DNA of 64,000 nt, from NCBI RefSeq assembly GCF_000526915.1, contig NZ_JAGZ01000007.1, positions 1-64,000 on the forward strand, given 5' to 3'. The notes under the pieces were generated by a model that had not been told where the DNA came from, did not search any database, and saw only the letters and a list, made by a program, of their open reading frames with translations. The position numbers and the translations under genes were made by a program. The stretch's first letter is position 1. The number at the start of each line of letters is the position of its first letter. Source of the stretch: Mycobacterium genavense ATCC 51234. GTDB lineage: Bacteria; Actinomycetota; Actinomycetes; Mycobacteriales; Mycobacteriaceae. Shown one piece after another: positions 1 through 10,955 of this stretch.

Positions 1-2013
<2,013 letters not shown>

Positions 2014-2025
2014 GCAGCGAGCCCG

Positions 2026-2427
2026 TCATCGGCTACCGATAGCCGACGCGAGCGCGACGACTACCGTCACCAGCCCGACCGATATCAGGGCCACCGCCAG
2101 ATAGAGCGGCGTGGATGGCCGGGGGAGCGGTTCGTCAGCGCGAATCGCGTGATCGACTCGGGTCGAACGACGCAGGCCCGCAGCCGAGGTCAGCATCGCT
2201 ACGACACCGATCGCCCCGCCCAGGAGGTGCCGCAGTCCCGGGAGGGCCGGCTTCGACAGGAATTGCGCGACCCCGACCGCGGCGGCAAGCAAGCCCAGCG
2301 CGGTGCGCTGCCATGCCAGGAACGTCCGCTCGTTCGCCAGCGTGAATCGATAATCGGGTTCGTCCAGCTTCGCTGATGCTGCGTCGGTGTCGGCCAATGC
2401 GGTTGTAGGGCTTGAAGTCTGCACCAT
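2026..2427 (-). CDS. DUF202 family membrane protein
   Basis: This is a small membrane protein of 133 residues of the DUF202 (YidH-like) family; its function is unknown. The family signature is visible in the stretch FTLANERTFLAWQRTALGLL, which leads into the first of three predicted membrane helices; a second and third helix cover the middle and the C-terminus. The ATG at 2427 gives a normal-length family member preceded by a purine-rich GGAAGCGAAAG. Longer in-frame starts add a charged stretch that does not look like protein. The gene converges on gyrB and diverges from the ABC transporter operon. Confidence 0.85.
   Translation of the reverse strand: MVQTSSPTTALADTDAASAKLDEPDYRFTLANERTFLAWQRTALGLLAAAVGVAQFLSKPALPGLRHLLGGAIGVVAMLTSAAGLRRSTRVDHAIRADEPLPRPSTPLYLAVALISVGLVTVVVALASAIGSR
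2029..2046. terminator. Short hairpin between convergent gyrB and DUF202 gene
   Basis: A perfect 7-bp stem (TCGGCTA/TAGCCGA) with a 4-nt loop lies just after the gyrB stop and overlaps the end of the convergent DUF202 gene. No T-tract follows, so a terminator role is only suggested by position. Confidence 0.3.
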
Positions 2428-2661
2428 CGTCCAATCTTTCGCTTCCCGCCGATTGGCACCAGATCTCGGTCGGTGGCGTAACTCAGTCTTCATTTGCGGG
2501 CGCATTAATTACCCGGCCGGCTACGCGTCACCGTGGCGAACTTTCGCCGGGATGTGCCACCGCGACACCGTGACCTCCGGTGCCCGCCCAGGCGAGATGG
2601 CGTAACGGTGGTGCAACCTCCGGTGACCGTGCGGTAATAGAAAACCCGGACGCTGGATTGC

Positions 2662-4146
2662 GTGAAGGACAAAGAGCATACCGACCGCCCCGGTCGACGC
2701 ACCGGGGGCGCGCCGCGGTTATGGCGGGCCCGGGTGGTGGTCGCCATGTCCTCGGTGCTGGTGCCCGCCGTACAGGTGCTCAGCGGATGCGATCTGCTTA
2801 CCGAGAGCACTGTCGTGATCAATGTCGGCTATCAGTCGAAGACCATCAACACCGTCAACGCCGGCACCTTGCTGCGTGACCGTGGCGAATTCGAAAAGGC
2901 GTTGAACCAACTCGGCAGGTCTACCGGCAAGAAGTACCGCGTTGTGTGGCAAGACTTTTCCTCGGGTGCGCCCCTGACCACGCAGATGATCGCCTCGCAC
3001 GTCGACATCGGATCGATGGGTGACTACCCGCTACTCGTGAACGGATCCAAGACCAAGAAGTACAGCGATGCCGAAACCGAGCTGATTGCGATCACCGGCT
3101 ACAGCCTGCGAGGCTCGATGAATCAGGTCGTGATCCCCACCGGATCGCCGGTCCGCACCCTGGCCGATTTGGCCGGCAAGCGGGTGTCGACCAGTCTCGG
3201 ATCGGCTGGGGACGGCATGTTTTCGACGGCCTTGCAGCGCAACGGAATCAACCCACGCGCCGTCCACACGGTCAATCAAGATCCGTCGATCGGAGCGTCG
3301 GCCATCCAGGGCGGACAAGTCGACGCCTTAGCACAGTTCGTGCCGTGGCCGCAGCTGGTGATCTTTCGTAACCGGGGCAGGTTGCTGTATGACGGGGGGG
3401 ACAACAACCTACCGACCTTCCACGGCGTCGTCGTCCGTAAGCTTTTCGCCGAGGCGAATCAAGACGTGATGGCCGCATTCATGCGGGCGATGAAGACCAC
3501 CACCGACTACATCGTCGCGAACCCGCTGCCGGCCGCGCTGCGGGTGAGCCACCTGACCGGCATCGAGCCCGAAGTCGTCTATTTGTACAACGGATCCAAC
3601 GGGTTGGTGTCCTTCGACATGACGCTGAAAAGCCAGTTTGTGGTGGCGGTCGAAAAGGTCAAAGACTTCCTGGTCTCCCGAGGCTCGGTGGCCAAGAGCT
3701 TCGACACCACCTCATTCGTCAATGATCGGTATCTGCAGCAACTGTTCGGCAGTGACTATCAACGCCGCCGCGCCGAGGTCAGCAACCCGATCACGCTGAG
3801 TGGCTACGACGACTTATGTGGGCTGCCCGCCGATGATCCGGCGCAGGCCTCCGAGTTGTGGGCACAGGGCAGTGACACGACCGCGGTCGCAGCTACGCCG
3901 ACTTGTCTGCTGCGGCGGGTTGCCGGCACCAGCGCCGTGCGGGCCGCCTACGTCCCCGATACCGACACCAAGACCAGGCTTTTGGCGAATCATGCTGTGT
4001 GGCTGGATGACCCGAGCGCGCCGCCTACGCAGCGTTACAAGCCTTTCGCCACCGACGCCGGCGCCCAGGCCTACCGAGCTCGGCACCCGGCGGCGACGGC
4101 TCTTACCTATCCGCTCGCTGTAGCCCGGTCACACGAGTCGCAGTAA
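2662..4146 (+). CDS. Sulfonate/taurine-type ABC transporter substrate-binding lipoprotein with C-terminal extension
   Basis: This is the extracytoplasmic binding component of a SsuA/TauA/NMT1-type importer. After a basic, hydrophobic signal region the lipobox LSGC (about residues 41-44) marks it as a lipoprotein. The binding domain runs from about residue 50 to 370, with typical elements such as VDIGSMGDYPLLV and TLADLAGKRVSTSLGSAGD. At 494 residues it is about 150 longer than usual family members. The last 110 residues form an extra segment (from YDDLCGLPADD to the end) with two cysteines; its final part resembles the end of NosL-type domains, a weak impression only. The GTG at 2662 gives a long n-region; an internal ATG at 2746 is possible but would lose the positive charge. 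The permease and ATPase genes follow. The substrate is not certain. Confidence 0.85.
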   Translation: MKDKEHTDRPGRRTGGAPRLWRARVVVAMSSVLVPAVQVLSGCDLLTESTVVINVGYQSKTINTVNAGTLLRDRGEFEKALNQLGRSTGKKYRVVWQDFSSGAPLTTQMIASHVDIGSMGDYPLLVNGSKTKKYSDAETELIAITGYSLRGSMNQVVIPTGSPVRTLADLAGKRVSTSLGSAGDGMFSTALQRNGINPRAVHTVNQDPSIGASAIQGGQVDALAQFVPWPQLVIFRNRGRLLYDGGDNNLPTFHGVVVRKLFAEANQDVMAAFMRAMKTTTDYIVANPLPAALRVSHLTGIEPEVVYLYNGSNGLVSFDMTLKSQFVVAVEKVKDFLVSRGSVAKSFDTTSFVNDRYLQQLFGSDYQRRRAEVSNPITLSGYDDLCGLPADDPAQASELWAQGSDTTAVAATPTCLLRRVAGTSAVRAAYVPDTDTKTRLLANHAVWLDDPSAPPTQRYKPFATDAGAQAYRARHPAATALTYPLAVARSHESQ

Positions 4147-4180
4147 CCGACGACAGACCCGTCCAGAAGGAAGGAATCCC

Positions 4181-5068
4181 GTGACAGTCACGCTGACCCG
4201 CGACCAAACAGTTGTCGAACCGACGGCGCCGCTGGCCTGGTCGCCGTTGCTCATGTCCCCCACGCGGATCGCCGGCCGCATCCCACTGGTCGTGCAGCGC
4301 CGCGCGGCGGCATTGGTCCTGCCACTGATCCCGATCGTCGCGTTCGTCGCGTTATGGCAGCTCCTCACCGCTCACAACGTCGTCGTGTGGCTGCGTTTCA
4401 ATCGGATGCCCACCCCGATGAGCGTTGTCGACTCGCTGACGTCACGGGTCAGCTCGGGCGGCTACTACGACGATTTGCTGGCCAGCCTGCAGCGGATCCT
4501 CCTCGGGTTCGGGCTGGCCGCCGCGGTCGGCATCGCCCTGGGAATCCTGGTTGGTCGTTCGCGGACGGCAAGGATGACGTTGCGTCCCTTCATCGAAATC
4601 GTGCGGCCCATCCCCGCGATCGCGCTGGTCCCGCTGACCATCTTGCTGTTCCCCTCGAGCGAACAAGGCATCGTATTCATCACGTTCTTTGCCGCGTTCT
4701 TTCCCGTCGTGGTAAGCACCATTCACGCGATGGAGTCACTCCCGAAGGTGTGGGAGGAGGCGGCCAAAACGATGGGCGCGGGCCGACTTTCGCTGCTCTG
4801 GCATGTAGTCCTTCCGGGTGCCCTGCCCGGCATCTTCGCCGGCCTTTCGGTCGCGATGGGAGTGGCCTGGATCTGTGTGGTGCGCGCCGAGATGATCTCC
4901 GGGCAGTTCGGGATCGGCTATTACACGTGGCAGTCCTACGGACTGCTGGACTACCCCGGCGTTGTCGTCGAAATGATCTCGATCGGTGCGCTCGGTTTGA
5001 TCACGGCGTGGGCGGTCGAGCGCATCGGCCGTCGGGTGAACCGCTGGTTGCCAAGGGCCAGCCAATGA
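4181..5068 (+). CDS. ABC transporter permease, SsuC/TauC type
   Basis: This is the inner-membrane channel subunit of the sulfonate/taurine/nitrate-type importer. The 295 residues carry about six membrane helices. The EAA loop that docks the ATPase is clear at EEAAKTMGAGRLSLLWHVVLP followed by GALPGI. The GTG start at 4181 has an excellent ribosome binding site (AGAAGGAAGG). The stop overlaps the ATPase start (ATGA), so translation of the two is coupled. Confidence 0.92.
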   Translation: MTVTLTRDQTVVEPTAPLAWSPLLMSPTRIAGRIPLVVQRRAAALVLPLIPIVAFVALWQLLTAHNVVVWLRFNRMPTPMSVVDSLTSRVSSGGYYDDLLASLQRILLGFGLAAAVGIALGILVGRSRTARMTLRPFIEIVRPIPAIALVPLTILLFPSSEQGIVFITFFAAFFPVVVSTIHAMESLPKVWEEAAKTMGAGRLSLLWHVVLPGALPGIFAGLSVAMGVAWICVVRAEMISGQFGIGYYTWQSYGLLDYPGVVVEMISIGALGLITAWAVERIGRRVNRWLPRASQ

Positions 5069-5787
5069 GCGCCGGTGCCGTGCACCTCGACGGCCTGAAA
5101 CTGGGCTTTAAGGGCGCCATCGCCGCCGACATCACCCTGGACGTCGACCCCGGTGAGGTCGTCGTTTTCCTCGGGCCGTCAGGATGCGGCAAGTCGACGA
5201 TCCTGCGGGCGCTGGCCGGTCTGCTGACTCCGATGAGCGGGCACGCGACCATCGACGGCGCGCCCGTCGCAGGCAACGCCGCGCAGTGCGCCATGGTCTT
5301 TCAGGAACATGCCCTCTTCCCGTGGCGTACCGCGTTGAAGAACGTGATGTATCCGATTCGGCTGCGCGGGATCCGCGGTAGGGACCTGAAGGTTGCGGCG
5401 CAGGTCCGCCTCGAGCAGGTGGGCCTTGGAGCCTATGGAGATCATCTGCCCAGCCACCTTTCCGGCGGCATGCGCCAGCGTGTCCAACTGGCCCGTACCT
5501 TGGCGTGCGAGCCGAAGGTGATACTCATGGACGAACCATTCGGCGCGCTGGATGCCCAGACACGACTGGAAATGCAGCGACTGCTGATGACGATGTGGGA
5601 GCAGCAGAAGATGACCATTCTGTTCGTCACCCACGACGTCGACGAGGCACTAACCCTCGCCGACCGGATAGTGTTGCTGAGCCACCGGCCCGCGACCGTT
5701 GCGGATATCATTTCAATCGAAGAACCACGTTCGCCCGCAGCACAATTCACCGATGCTTATCAGCGCCGTCGCTATGACATCCTTTAA
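5065..5787 (+). CDS. ABC transporter ATP-binding protein, SsuB/TauB type
   Basis: This is the cytoplasmic ATPase that powers the importer encoded by the two genes before it. It is full length (240 residues) and shows Walker A GPSGCGKST, Q-loop VFQEHALFPW, signature LSGGMRQR, Walker B VILMDEPFGALD and H-loop THDVDEA. The ATG at 5065 overlaps the permease stop. No catalytic residue is missing, unlike in the second, decayed operon at 23.3 kb. Confidence 0.95.
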   Translation: MSAGAVHLDGLKLGFKGAIAADITLDVDPGEVVVFLGPSGCGKSTILRALAGLLTPMSGHATIDGAPVAGNAAQCAMVFQEHALFPWRTALKNVMYPIRLRGIRGRDLKVAAQVRLEQVGLGAYGDHLPSHLSGGMRQRVQLARTLACEPKVILMDEPFGALDAQTRLEMQRLLMTMWEQQKMTILFVTHDVDEALTLADRIVLLSHRPATVADIISIEEPRSPAAQFTDAYQRRRYDIL

Positions 5788-5816
5788 TTTCTGGGGCACC
5801 AGCCGGCGGCGACAAC

Positions 5817-6233
5817 ATGACGACTGAGACCGACCTGAGGTCGCTGCGAGACCTCACCTTGAATCCGCCTCGCGGCCACTACCGCGTGCGCCACCTGTCC
5901 GTCCGTGATCAGTTGGCCAAAGTTCCCGGAGATAAGTCCGGGCAGCAGCGTTCAGCGGCCCCTGCGCACCACGCCGATGTGGTCCAGGTCGGACTGTTCG
6001 CCGACCTCCTGCGTCAAGAGCACGCCGAACTGGGTGCCGTCGCAGGAATCGAAATACGCCGGCACGGGGCCCTCAGCGCTACCGACCAGATGGTGCAATT
6101 GCAAGCACGCATGCAGGAAGTCCCTAGGCTTCTCGATGCCCTCGAAAAGCGTTTCGTGTCTTCGGGATTGCCGACGAACGGCGCCACTGCAACAGCATCC
6201 TCGAACCTTTGGGCCAAAGCCAGAACAACATGA
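5817..6233 (+). CDS. Hypothetical protein upstream of sulP
   Basis: This is a 138-residue protein of no recognised family. It is rich in Ala, Arg, Gln and Leu, with a likely helix around DQMVQLQARMQEVPRLLDAL. It is probably real because its stop (TGA at 6231) overlaps the ATG of the SulP gene as ATGA, the usual sign of translational coupling. There is no membrane segment or signal peptide. It could be a degraded regulator, but no helix-turn-helix can be claimed. Confidence 0.5.
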   Translation: MTTETDLRSLRDLTLNPPRGHYRVRHLSVRDQLAKVPGDKSGQQRSAAPAHHADVVQVGLFADLLRQEHAELGAVAGIEIRRHGALSATDQMVQLQARMQEVPRLLDALEKRFVSSGLPTNGATATASSNLWAKARTT

Positions 6234-7734
6234 GCCTGGTGATCCCGGGTGCTCGCACACGCGGGTGCACCCCAGACAACTCTGTCCTCAATGCACTGCG
6301 CAGCCCTGTGCGATTACGCACCGAAGTCCTCGCCGGACTTGTGGTTGCGCTCGCGTTGATCCTCGAAGCAATCGCCATTTCGGTCATTGCAGGTGTCGAC
6401 CCGAGAATCGGTCTGTTCTCTTCGGCCACCATGGCGCTCACCATCGCGGTGGCGGGTGGCCGCCCAGCATTGATCTCCGCGGCGACAGCCGCGGTCGCCC
6501 TGGTCGTCGCACCGGTCGGCCGTGAACATGGGGTCAACTACTTGGTTGCGACGATCATCCTTGGCGGGGCCTTCCAAATGCTCCTCGGTTTGGCTGGCGT
6601 CGCGAAACTCATGCAATTTATCCCCCGCAGCGTCATGATCGGGTTCGTCAACGCACTCGCGATCTTGGTATTCGCTTCCCAGTTGCGCCACTTGCTAGGG
6701 GTCCCGTGGCTGGTGTATCCGCTTGCCGCAGCCGGCATCGTGATCATGGTCGTCCTGCCGAAACTCACCACCGCGGTGCCGGCGCCGTTGGTGGTGGTGC
6801 TGGTCTTGACGGCGGCGGTGGTGGCCTTCGGCTGGCGGGTTCCCGACGTGGGATCCCAAGGGGCACTGCCTCATTCGCTGCCAGTACCGTCGACGCCGCA
6901 GGTGCCGTTGACGTGAACGACGCTGCAGATCATTACCCCGTACGCGGTAGGCGTGGCATTGGTCGGCTTGCTGGAATCGTTGATGACCGCCAAACTCGTC
7001 GACGACATCACCGAAACTCCGTCGAATAAGACCCGCGAAGCTTGCGGCCAGGGCATGGCCAACATCCTCACAGGCATTTTCGGCGGCATGGGCGGCTGCG
7101 CAGTGGTCGGCCAGACCATGATGAACGTGAAGGTGGCAGGTGGCCGAACACGATTGTCGACCCTGTCCACCGGGGCATTCCTGTTGATACTGATCGTTTC
7201 TTTCGGCGAATCGGTTGGGCGGATACCCGTGGCGGCACTCGCCGCCGTCATGATCGTGGTCTCAGCCGCCACTTTTGCTGGCACAGTGTGGCGCCACGCA
7301 CGCTGAAGGTGTTGCCGCGCAGCGAAATTGTGGTCATGATCGTGACCGTCGTCGCCACCGTGACCACCGGCAACCTGGCCATCGGGGTGACGCTGGGCGT
7401 ACTCGTCGCCATGGTCGCTTTCGCCCGCCGGGTGGCCCATCTGACGATCGTGGAATCCGATTACGAACCCAAGATTGACCATGCCGCCACCCGCGTCTAT
7501 CGGGTACGAGGCGAACTGTTCTTCGCCTCCAGCAACGACCTCGTGCACCAATTCGACTACGTGAACGATCCCGATGACGTCCTGATCGACATGTCCGACA
7601 CCGACATCTGGGATGCCTCCGCGGTAGCGTCGCTCGACGCGATCCGCAGCGAGTACCGAGTCCGCGGCAACACGGTACGGATCAGCGGTTTGGACGGTGC
7701 AAGTCTTGAGCGCCTCAACCGTCTTTCCGGCTGA
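6230..7734 (+). pseudogene. SulP family anion permease, disrupted by a stop and a frameshift
   Basis: SulP permeases carry sulfate, bicarbonate or related anions and end in a cytoplasmic STAS domain. The N-terminal membrane half is open from the ATG at 6230. An in-frame TGA stands at 6914-6916 where a Trp codon (TGG) is the likely ancestor, and the frame then continues to about 7276. There one base is missing (act ttt g-c tgg), and the protein continues in another frame with HSVAPRTLKVLPRSE, more membrane helices and a STAS domain (VLIDMSDTDIWDASAVASLD). Joined, it would be about 500 residues, the usual length. Two independent lesions make a functional product unlikely. Confidence 0.88.
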
Positions 7735-7922
7735 TTGGGTGTTTGATCATGTCGTCGACTGCCGCCTCGGGGCGGCGGTCGAGTCGCGCGGGCGCACGCA
7801 TCCCCTCTAGATCGACGGGCGGACGCGGCGGTTGTGCGGTAGAAAGTGCGTACACGAGAGCCCTGCCAAGCAGCGAGCGGGATTCGACTGGCCTAGACGA
7901 AAGGGCTTGATCGCATGCCTGC

Positions 7923-8768
7923 ATGGAAACGCGCGGCGCACCGCAAGACGGCAACACGACGGACGCTTGCCGCAGCGTCGGCGTGGAAATGGAAGTCGAG
8001 GTCACCAAACCGACAGTGCTGGATTTTCAGGTCGCGGTCAGCCGTCAGCCGGGCCTCGACGTGAGCGAAACGCTGACGATCGAACGAAATGGCAAGGCCA
8101 TCGAACCGCGCGAGATCGTCGGCGCTCACCGCTCGCGCATCCATGTCGTGGCCGCCGACGCAGGAACGGTGACCGTGTCGTACTCGGCTACGGTCGCCGG
8201 TGAGGCCGACCCCGAGCCGGTCAGCGACATCGACGCCATCGAGTATCTGCGCCCGAGCAGATACGCCGAAGCCGACAAGTTCTTCGGATTCGCCGCGACG
8301 GAATTCCAGCAATACGAAACGTCGGCCGCGTTGCTCGAGAAGGTCTCGTCGTGGGTCGGTACTCGGCTGAACTACGTCCCGGGATCCAGCGATCCGATCG
8401 ACGGCGCCGCCGACACGCTGCTCGCGGGTGCGGGCGTGTGTCGCGACTACGCCCATCTGGTCATCGCGCTGATGCGCGCCGTGAACGTGCCGGCCCGATT
8501 GGCGGCGGTGTATGCGCCCGGATGTCAACCGATGGACTTTCACGCGGTGGCCGAGGTGCTGATCGACGGCGTGTGGCGAGTCGTCGACGCCACGTGCCTG
8601 GCGCCCCGGCAATCGATGGTTCGCATCGCCACCGGGCGCGATGCCGCCGACACCGCGTTCCTGGACAACCATGGGGGCGCCATCACGTTGCAGAACATGA
8701 CCGTCAGCGCGGTCGTCGACGGAGAGCTGTCCAAGGATTCGGTCGACCAACTCGTCAGCCTGCGGTAG
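7923..8768 (+). CDS. Transglutaminase-like cysteine protease-fold protein
   Basis: This is a protein of up to 281 residues with an N-terminal beta-rich domain (about 25-95) and a transglutaminase-core domain (about 135-260). The catalytic triad is visible: Cys in GVCRDYAHL, His in DFHAVAEV and Asp in VVDATCLAP. Bacterial members act as proteases or amide hydrolases, but the substrate here is unknown. There is no signal peptide, so it is probably cytoplasmic. The start is uncertain: 7923 has no good ribosome binding site, and an internal ATG at 7989 (MEVEVTKP) begins exactly at the conserved region. Confidence 0.82.
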   Translation: METRGAPQDGNTTDACRSVGVEMEVEVTKPTVLDFQVAVSRQPGLDVSETLTIERNGKAIEPREIVGAHRSRIHVVAADAGTVTVSYSATVAGEADPEPVSDIDAIEYLRPSRYAEADKFFGFAATEFQQYETSAALLEKVSSWVGTRLNYVPGSSDPIDGAADTLLAGAGVCRDYAHLVIALMRAVNVPARLAAVYAPGCQPMDFHAVAEVLIDGVWRVVDATCLAPRQSMVRIATGRDAADTAFLDNHGGAITLQNMTVSAVVDGELSKDSVDQLVSLR

Positions 8769-8787
8769 CGGCGTAACGTCGCCGAAC

Positions 8788-9114
8788 ATGACCGTTTATG
8801 CGTTGAACCTCTTCGACATTGCCGATGCGGACGAATACCGCGCGTACTCACGACGTTCACCGGCCGAGGTGGCCAAGCACGGTGGCCGTGTTGTTGCGCT
8901 CGGAAGTTTCCAGGACGCGATTGTCGGTGACATCGAACCGCGTCGGGTGCTGATCCTGGTGGAGTGGGAATCGCGCGAGGCCTTCGACAGCTACTGCAAC
9001 GACCCGGAACTGGCCGACCTGCACCCGCATCGCGAGAACGGATCATCGGGATACATCTGGCACCTGTTCGACCGTCTCGACGACCTCAGGCCGGTATTGA
9101 ACCTCAGATCTTGA
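8788..9114 (+). CDS. DUF1330 domain protein
   Basis: This is a small 108-residue protein with a ferredoxin-like dimeric alpha/beta-barrel fold of the DUF1330 family. It begins MTVYALNLFDIAD, and the core PRRVLILVEWESREAFDSYC is typical. Its function is not known. It follows the transglutaminase-like gene by 19 bases and its end slightly overlaps the convergent SDR gene. Confidence 0.82.
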   Translation: MTVYALNLFDIADADEYRAYSRRSPAEVAKHGGRVVALGSFQDAIVGDIEPRRVLILVEWESREAFDSYCNDPELADLHPHRENGSSGYIWHLFDRLDDLRPVLNLRS

Positions 9115-9930
9115 GATAGCCTTTGTCGGCCGGGATTTGGGCGGCGGTGACCAACGAGGACGCATCGCTGGCGAGCCACACCACGATGTCGGAAATCAGG
9201 TCGGGGGCCGCCAGCGAATCGGTCGGCAGCGCGCCCGGTGAGAAGCTGTGGATGTAGTGCGGGTGGTCTTGAAACATCTGGTACATCGACAGGCCGTTGC
9301 CCATCGGGGTGTCGGTCCCGTAGGGGTGCACCGAGACGCGGATGCCGAATTCTCCGAGTTCGACCGCCAACGAGTTAGTGAGGCCGACGACCCCGAATTT
9401 GGTTGCGCAGTAATGACCGCAGCCCGGCACGGTCTTGATGCCCGCCGCGGAGCTGATGTTGATGATCGACCGCCGGTGCCGGCGTCGATCATCGCCGGCA
9501 CCACGGATTTCATGGTGTTCCACAGCCCGGTGAGGTTGGTGTCGAGAGTTTCCTGCCACTGCTGAGCCGAAATCTCCCACAGCCGACCCCAATTGAGCAC
9601 CCCGGCATTGGCCACGACGATATCCAGCCGCCCGAACTGTTCGACCGCATTCGACACGACCCGCTGCTGGCCGGCCAGATCGCGCACGTCGACCTCGTCG
9701 GCCAGTATCTTGCGACCCTCGCCCTCGACCAGGCTGACCGTCTCGGCGAGCTCTTCGGGCGTCGCCGGGGGATAGCCGTTGTGTTGGGCGACCGGTGCGC
9801 ACGCATCGATCGCGACGATGTCGACCCCGGCCCGGGCCAACCGGATGCAGTGTGAGCGGCCTTGTCCGCGGGCCGCACCCGTCACGTAGGCGACCTTGCC
9901 GGCCAACGGGGTGGCGATGTCTTCAGCCAC
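9104..9930 (-). pseudogene. Mycofactocin-type short-chain dehydrogenase, frameshifted
   Basis: This is a NAD-dependent short-chain dehydrogenase of the mycofactocin-coupled type. The N-terminal part has the extended cofactor motif TGAARGQGRSHC and the NAG motif (VVANAGVLNWG). Around 9475 one base is missing (ggcgg-tcgatc), so GTGG should lead to SIINISSAAG. The active-site tyrosine (GHYCATKFG) and the C-terminus (IPADKGYLKI) lie in another frame. Restored, the protein is about 275 residues, normal for the family. The GTG start at 9930 overlaps the upstream TetR gene by 8 bases, so the two form an operon. Confidence 0.87.
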
Positions 9931-10525
9931 GGTCGGCTCCGGTCAGACCGGCGACGACGTGATCACAGACGTACCGGCGCACGGCACGCGGATTGTCCAG
10001 GTTGACCGCGATAGGCGGGATCAGCTCGAAACTGAACAGCATTCGCACGATCCATTCACTAGCGCGCGCCGCGTCGACCGACGCCCCGACTTCGCCGGTG
10101 CGCTGGGCGGCTTTGACCAAGGGCTTCCACAACTCGATGGCGCGGCGCATCAGCTCGTCGCCGCCGTGATCCAACAGCAGGACCAGGATGCCGCGATCGA
10201 GACCTCGCGGCATCGATTGGGAGCGTTGACGATGCGCACAGATCAGCACCGCGACCGCCGCCGCTTGCTCGGCCAGGGTGGCTTCCTTGGCGACATCGGC
10301 GGCCATGGTCTCGATGAGCCCGGCGGCCAACTGGTTCAGCGCGGTGGCGATCGCGTTGTCGCGGGTGCCCAACACATTGTGGACGGTGCCACGTGACACG
10401 CCGGCGGCCTCGGCCACCGCCGTCAAGCTGAAGCGCCGCGGTCCCAACTGGCGCAACGTGTCCGAGGCGGCGGCCAACAACGCGTTCGGCACCTGCCTGG
10501 TGTCTCGCGCGGCATCGACGGGCAC
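9923..10525 (-). CDS. TetR family transcriptional regulator
   Basis: This is a 200-residue TetR-type repressor. The N-terminal helix-turn-helix is clear (FSLTAVAEAAGVSRGTVHNVLG, about residues 32-53) and a ligand-binding helical domain follows. A GTG start at 10525 is used. It is the first gene of an operon with the broken SDR and has a matching inverted repeat just upstream (10527-10551), so autorepression is likely. The ligand is unknown. Confidence 0.88.
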   Translation of the reverse strand: MPVDAARDTRQVPNALLAAASDTLRQLGPRRFSLTAVAEAAGVSRGTVHNVLGTRDNAIATALNQLAAGLIETMAADVAKEATLAEQAAAVAVLICAHRQRSQSMPRGLDRGILVLLLDHGGDELMRRAIELWKPLVKAAQRTGEVGASVDAARASEWIVRMLFSFELIPPIAVNLDNPRAVRRYVCDHVVAGLTGADRG

Positions 10526-10526
10526 T

Positions 10527-10551
10527 TGAACACCTTAACGATATGTGTTCA
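10527..10551. promoter_or_regulatory. Inverted repeat, probable TetR operator
   Basis: Perfect 7-bp arms TGAACAC and GTGTTCA are separated by 11 bases and lie directly upstream of the TetR/SDR operon. Arms, spacing and location fit an autoregulatory TetR site. Confidence 0.6.
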
Positions 10552-10654
10552 CGGCGGTCAATAGGCCGCCGACCGGAGCGCCGGGAAATCGATGGTTTGA
10601 CCAGCCCTCGAGCGGGTATCTTCACGCAACCACTGTCGATGAAAGGGGGCCGAG

Positions 10655-10828
10655 ATGACCACGGTAGAGCGCGGCCGCACGCGGTGCCCTCGATGCGCGG
10701 CATCCGCCGAGTACCGGTTCCTGGAAGTCGGCAGGACCGAACTCGAGTACGAAGTGCGCTGTGGTAGCTGCGGCCACGTGTACTCCGAGGTGACCCTCAT
10801 CACGGCTACCCCGGCAACCGCAGCCTGA
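10655..10828 (+). CDS. Small zinc-ribbon protein (57 aa)
   Basis: This short gene starts at the ATG at 10655 after a strong ribosome binding site (GAAAGGGGG). The protein begins MTTVERGRTRCPRC and carries two CxxC knuckles (CPRC near residue 11 and CGSC near residue 36) separated by a beta-like segment, the layout of a rubredoxin-like or transcript-ribbon zinc finger. It likely binds one zinc ion. Its partner and role are unknown. Confidence 0.72.
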   Translation: MTTVERGRTRCPRCAASAEYRFLEVGRTELEYEVRCGSCGHVYSEVTLITATPATAA

Positions 10829-10955
10829 AGGCTTTCATAAGCGGTGTGTATCGGGCCATAGCAACCCGATCTTGGACAGCTCTGCATGCTCACGGCGACG
10901 CTAAAAGTCGAAGGGCGAGTTAAGTATTCGCCCCCCGAGCGTCAGGAGCAAGAGG

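Noticed and set aside
2428..2661. A riboswitch ahead of the ABC operon
   Set aside because: Several GC-rich hairpins can be drawn, but none matches a riboswitch class that I recognise.
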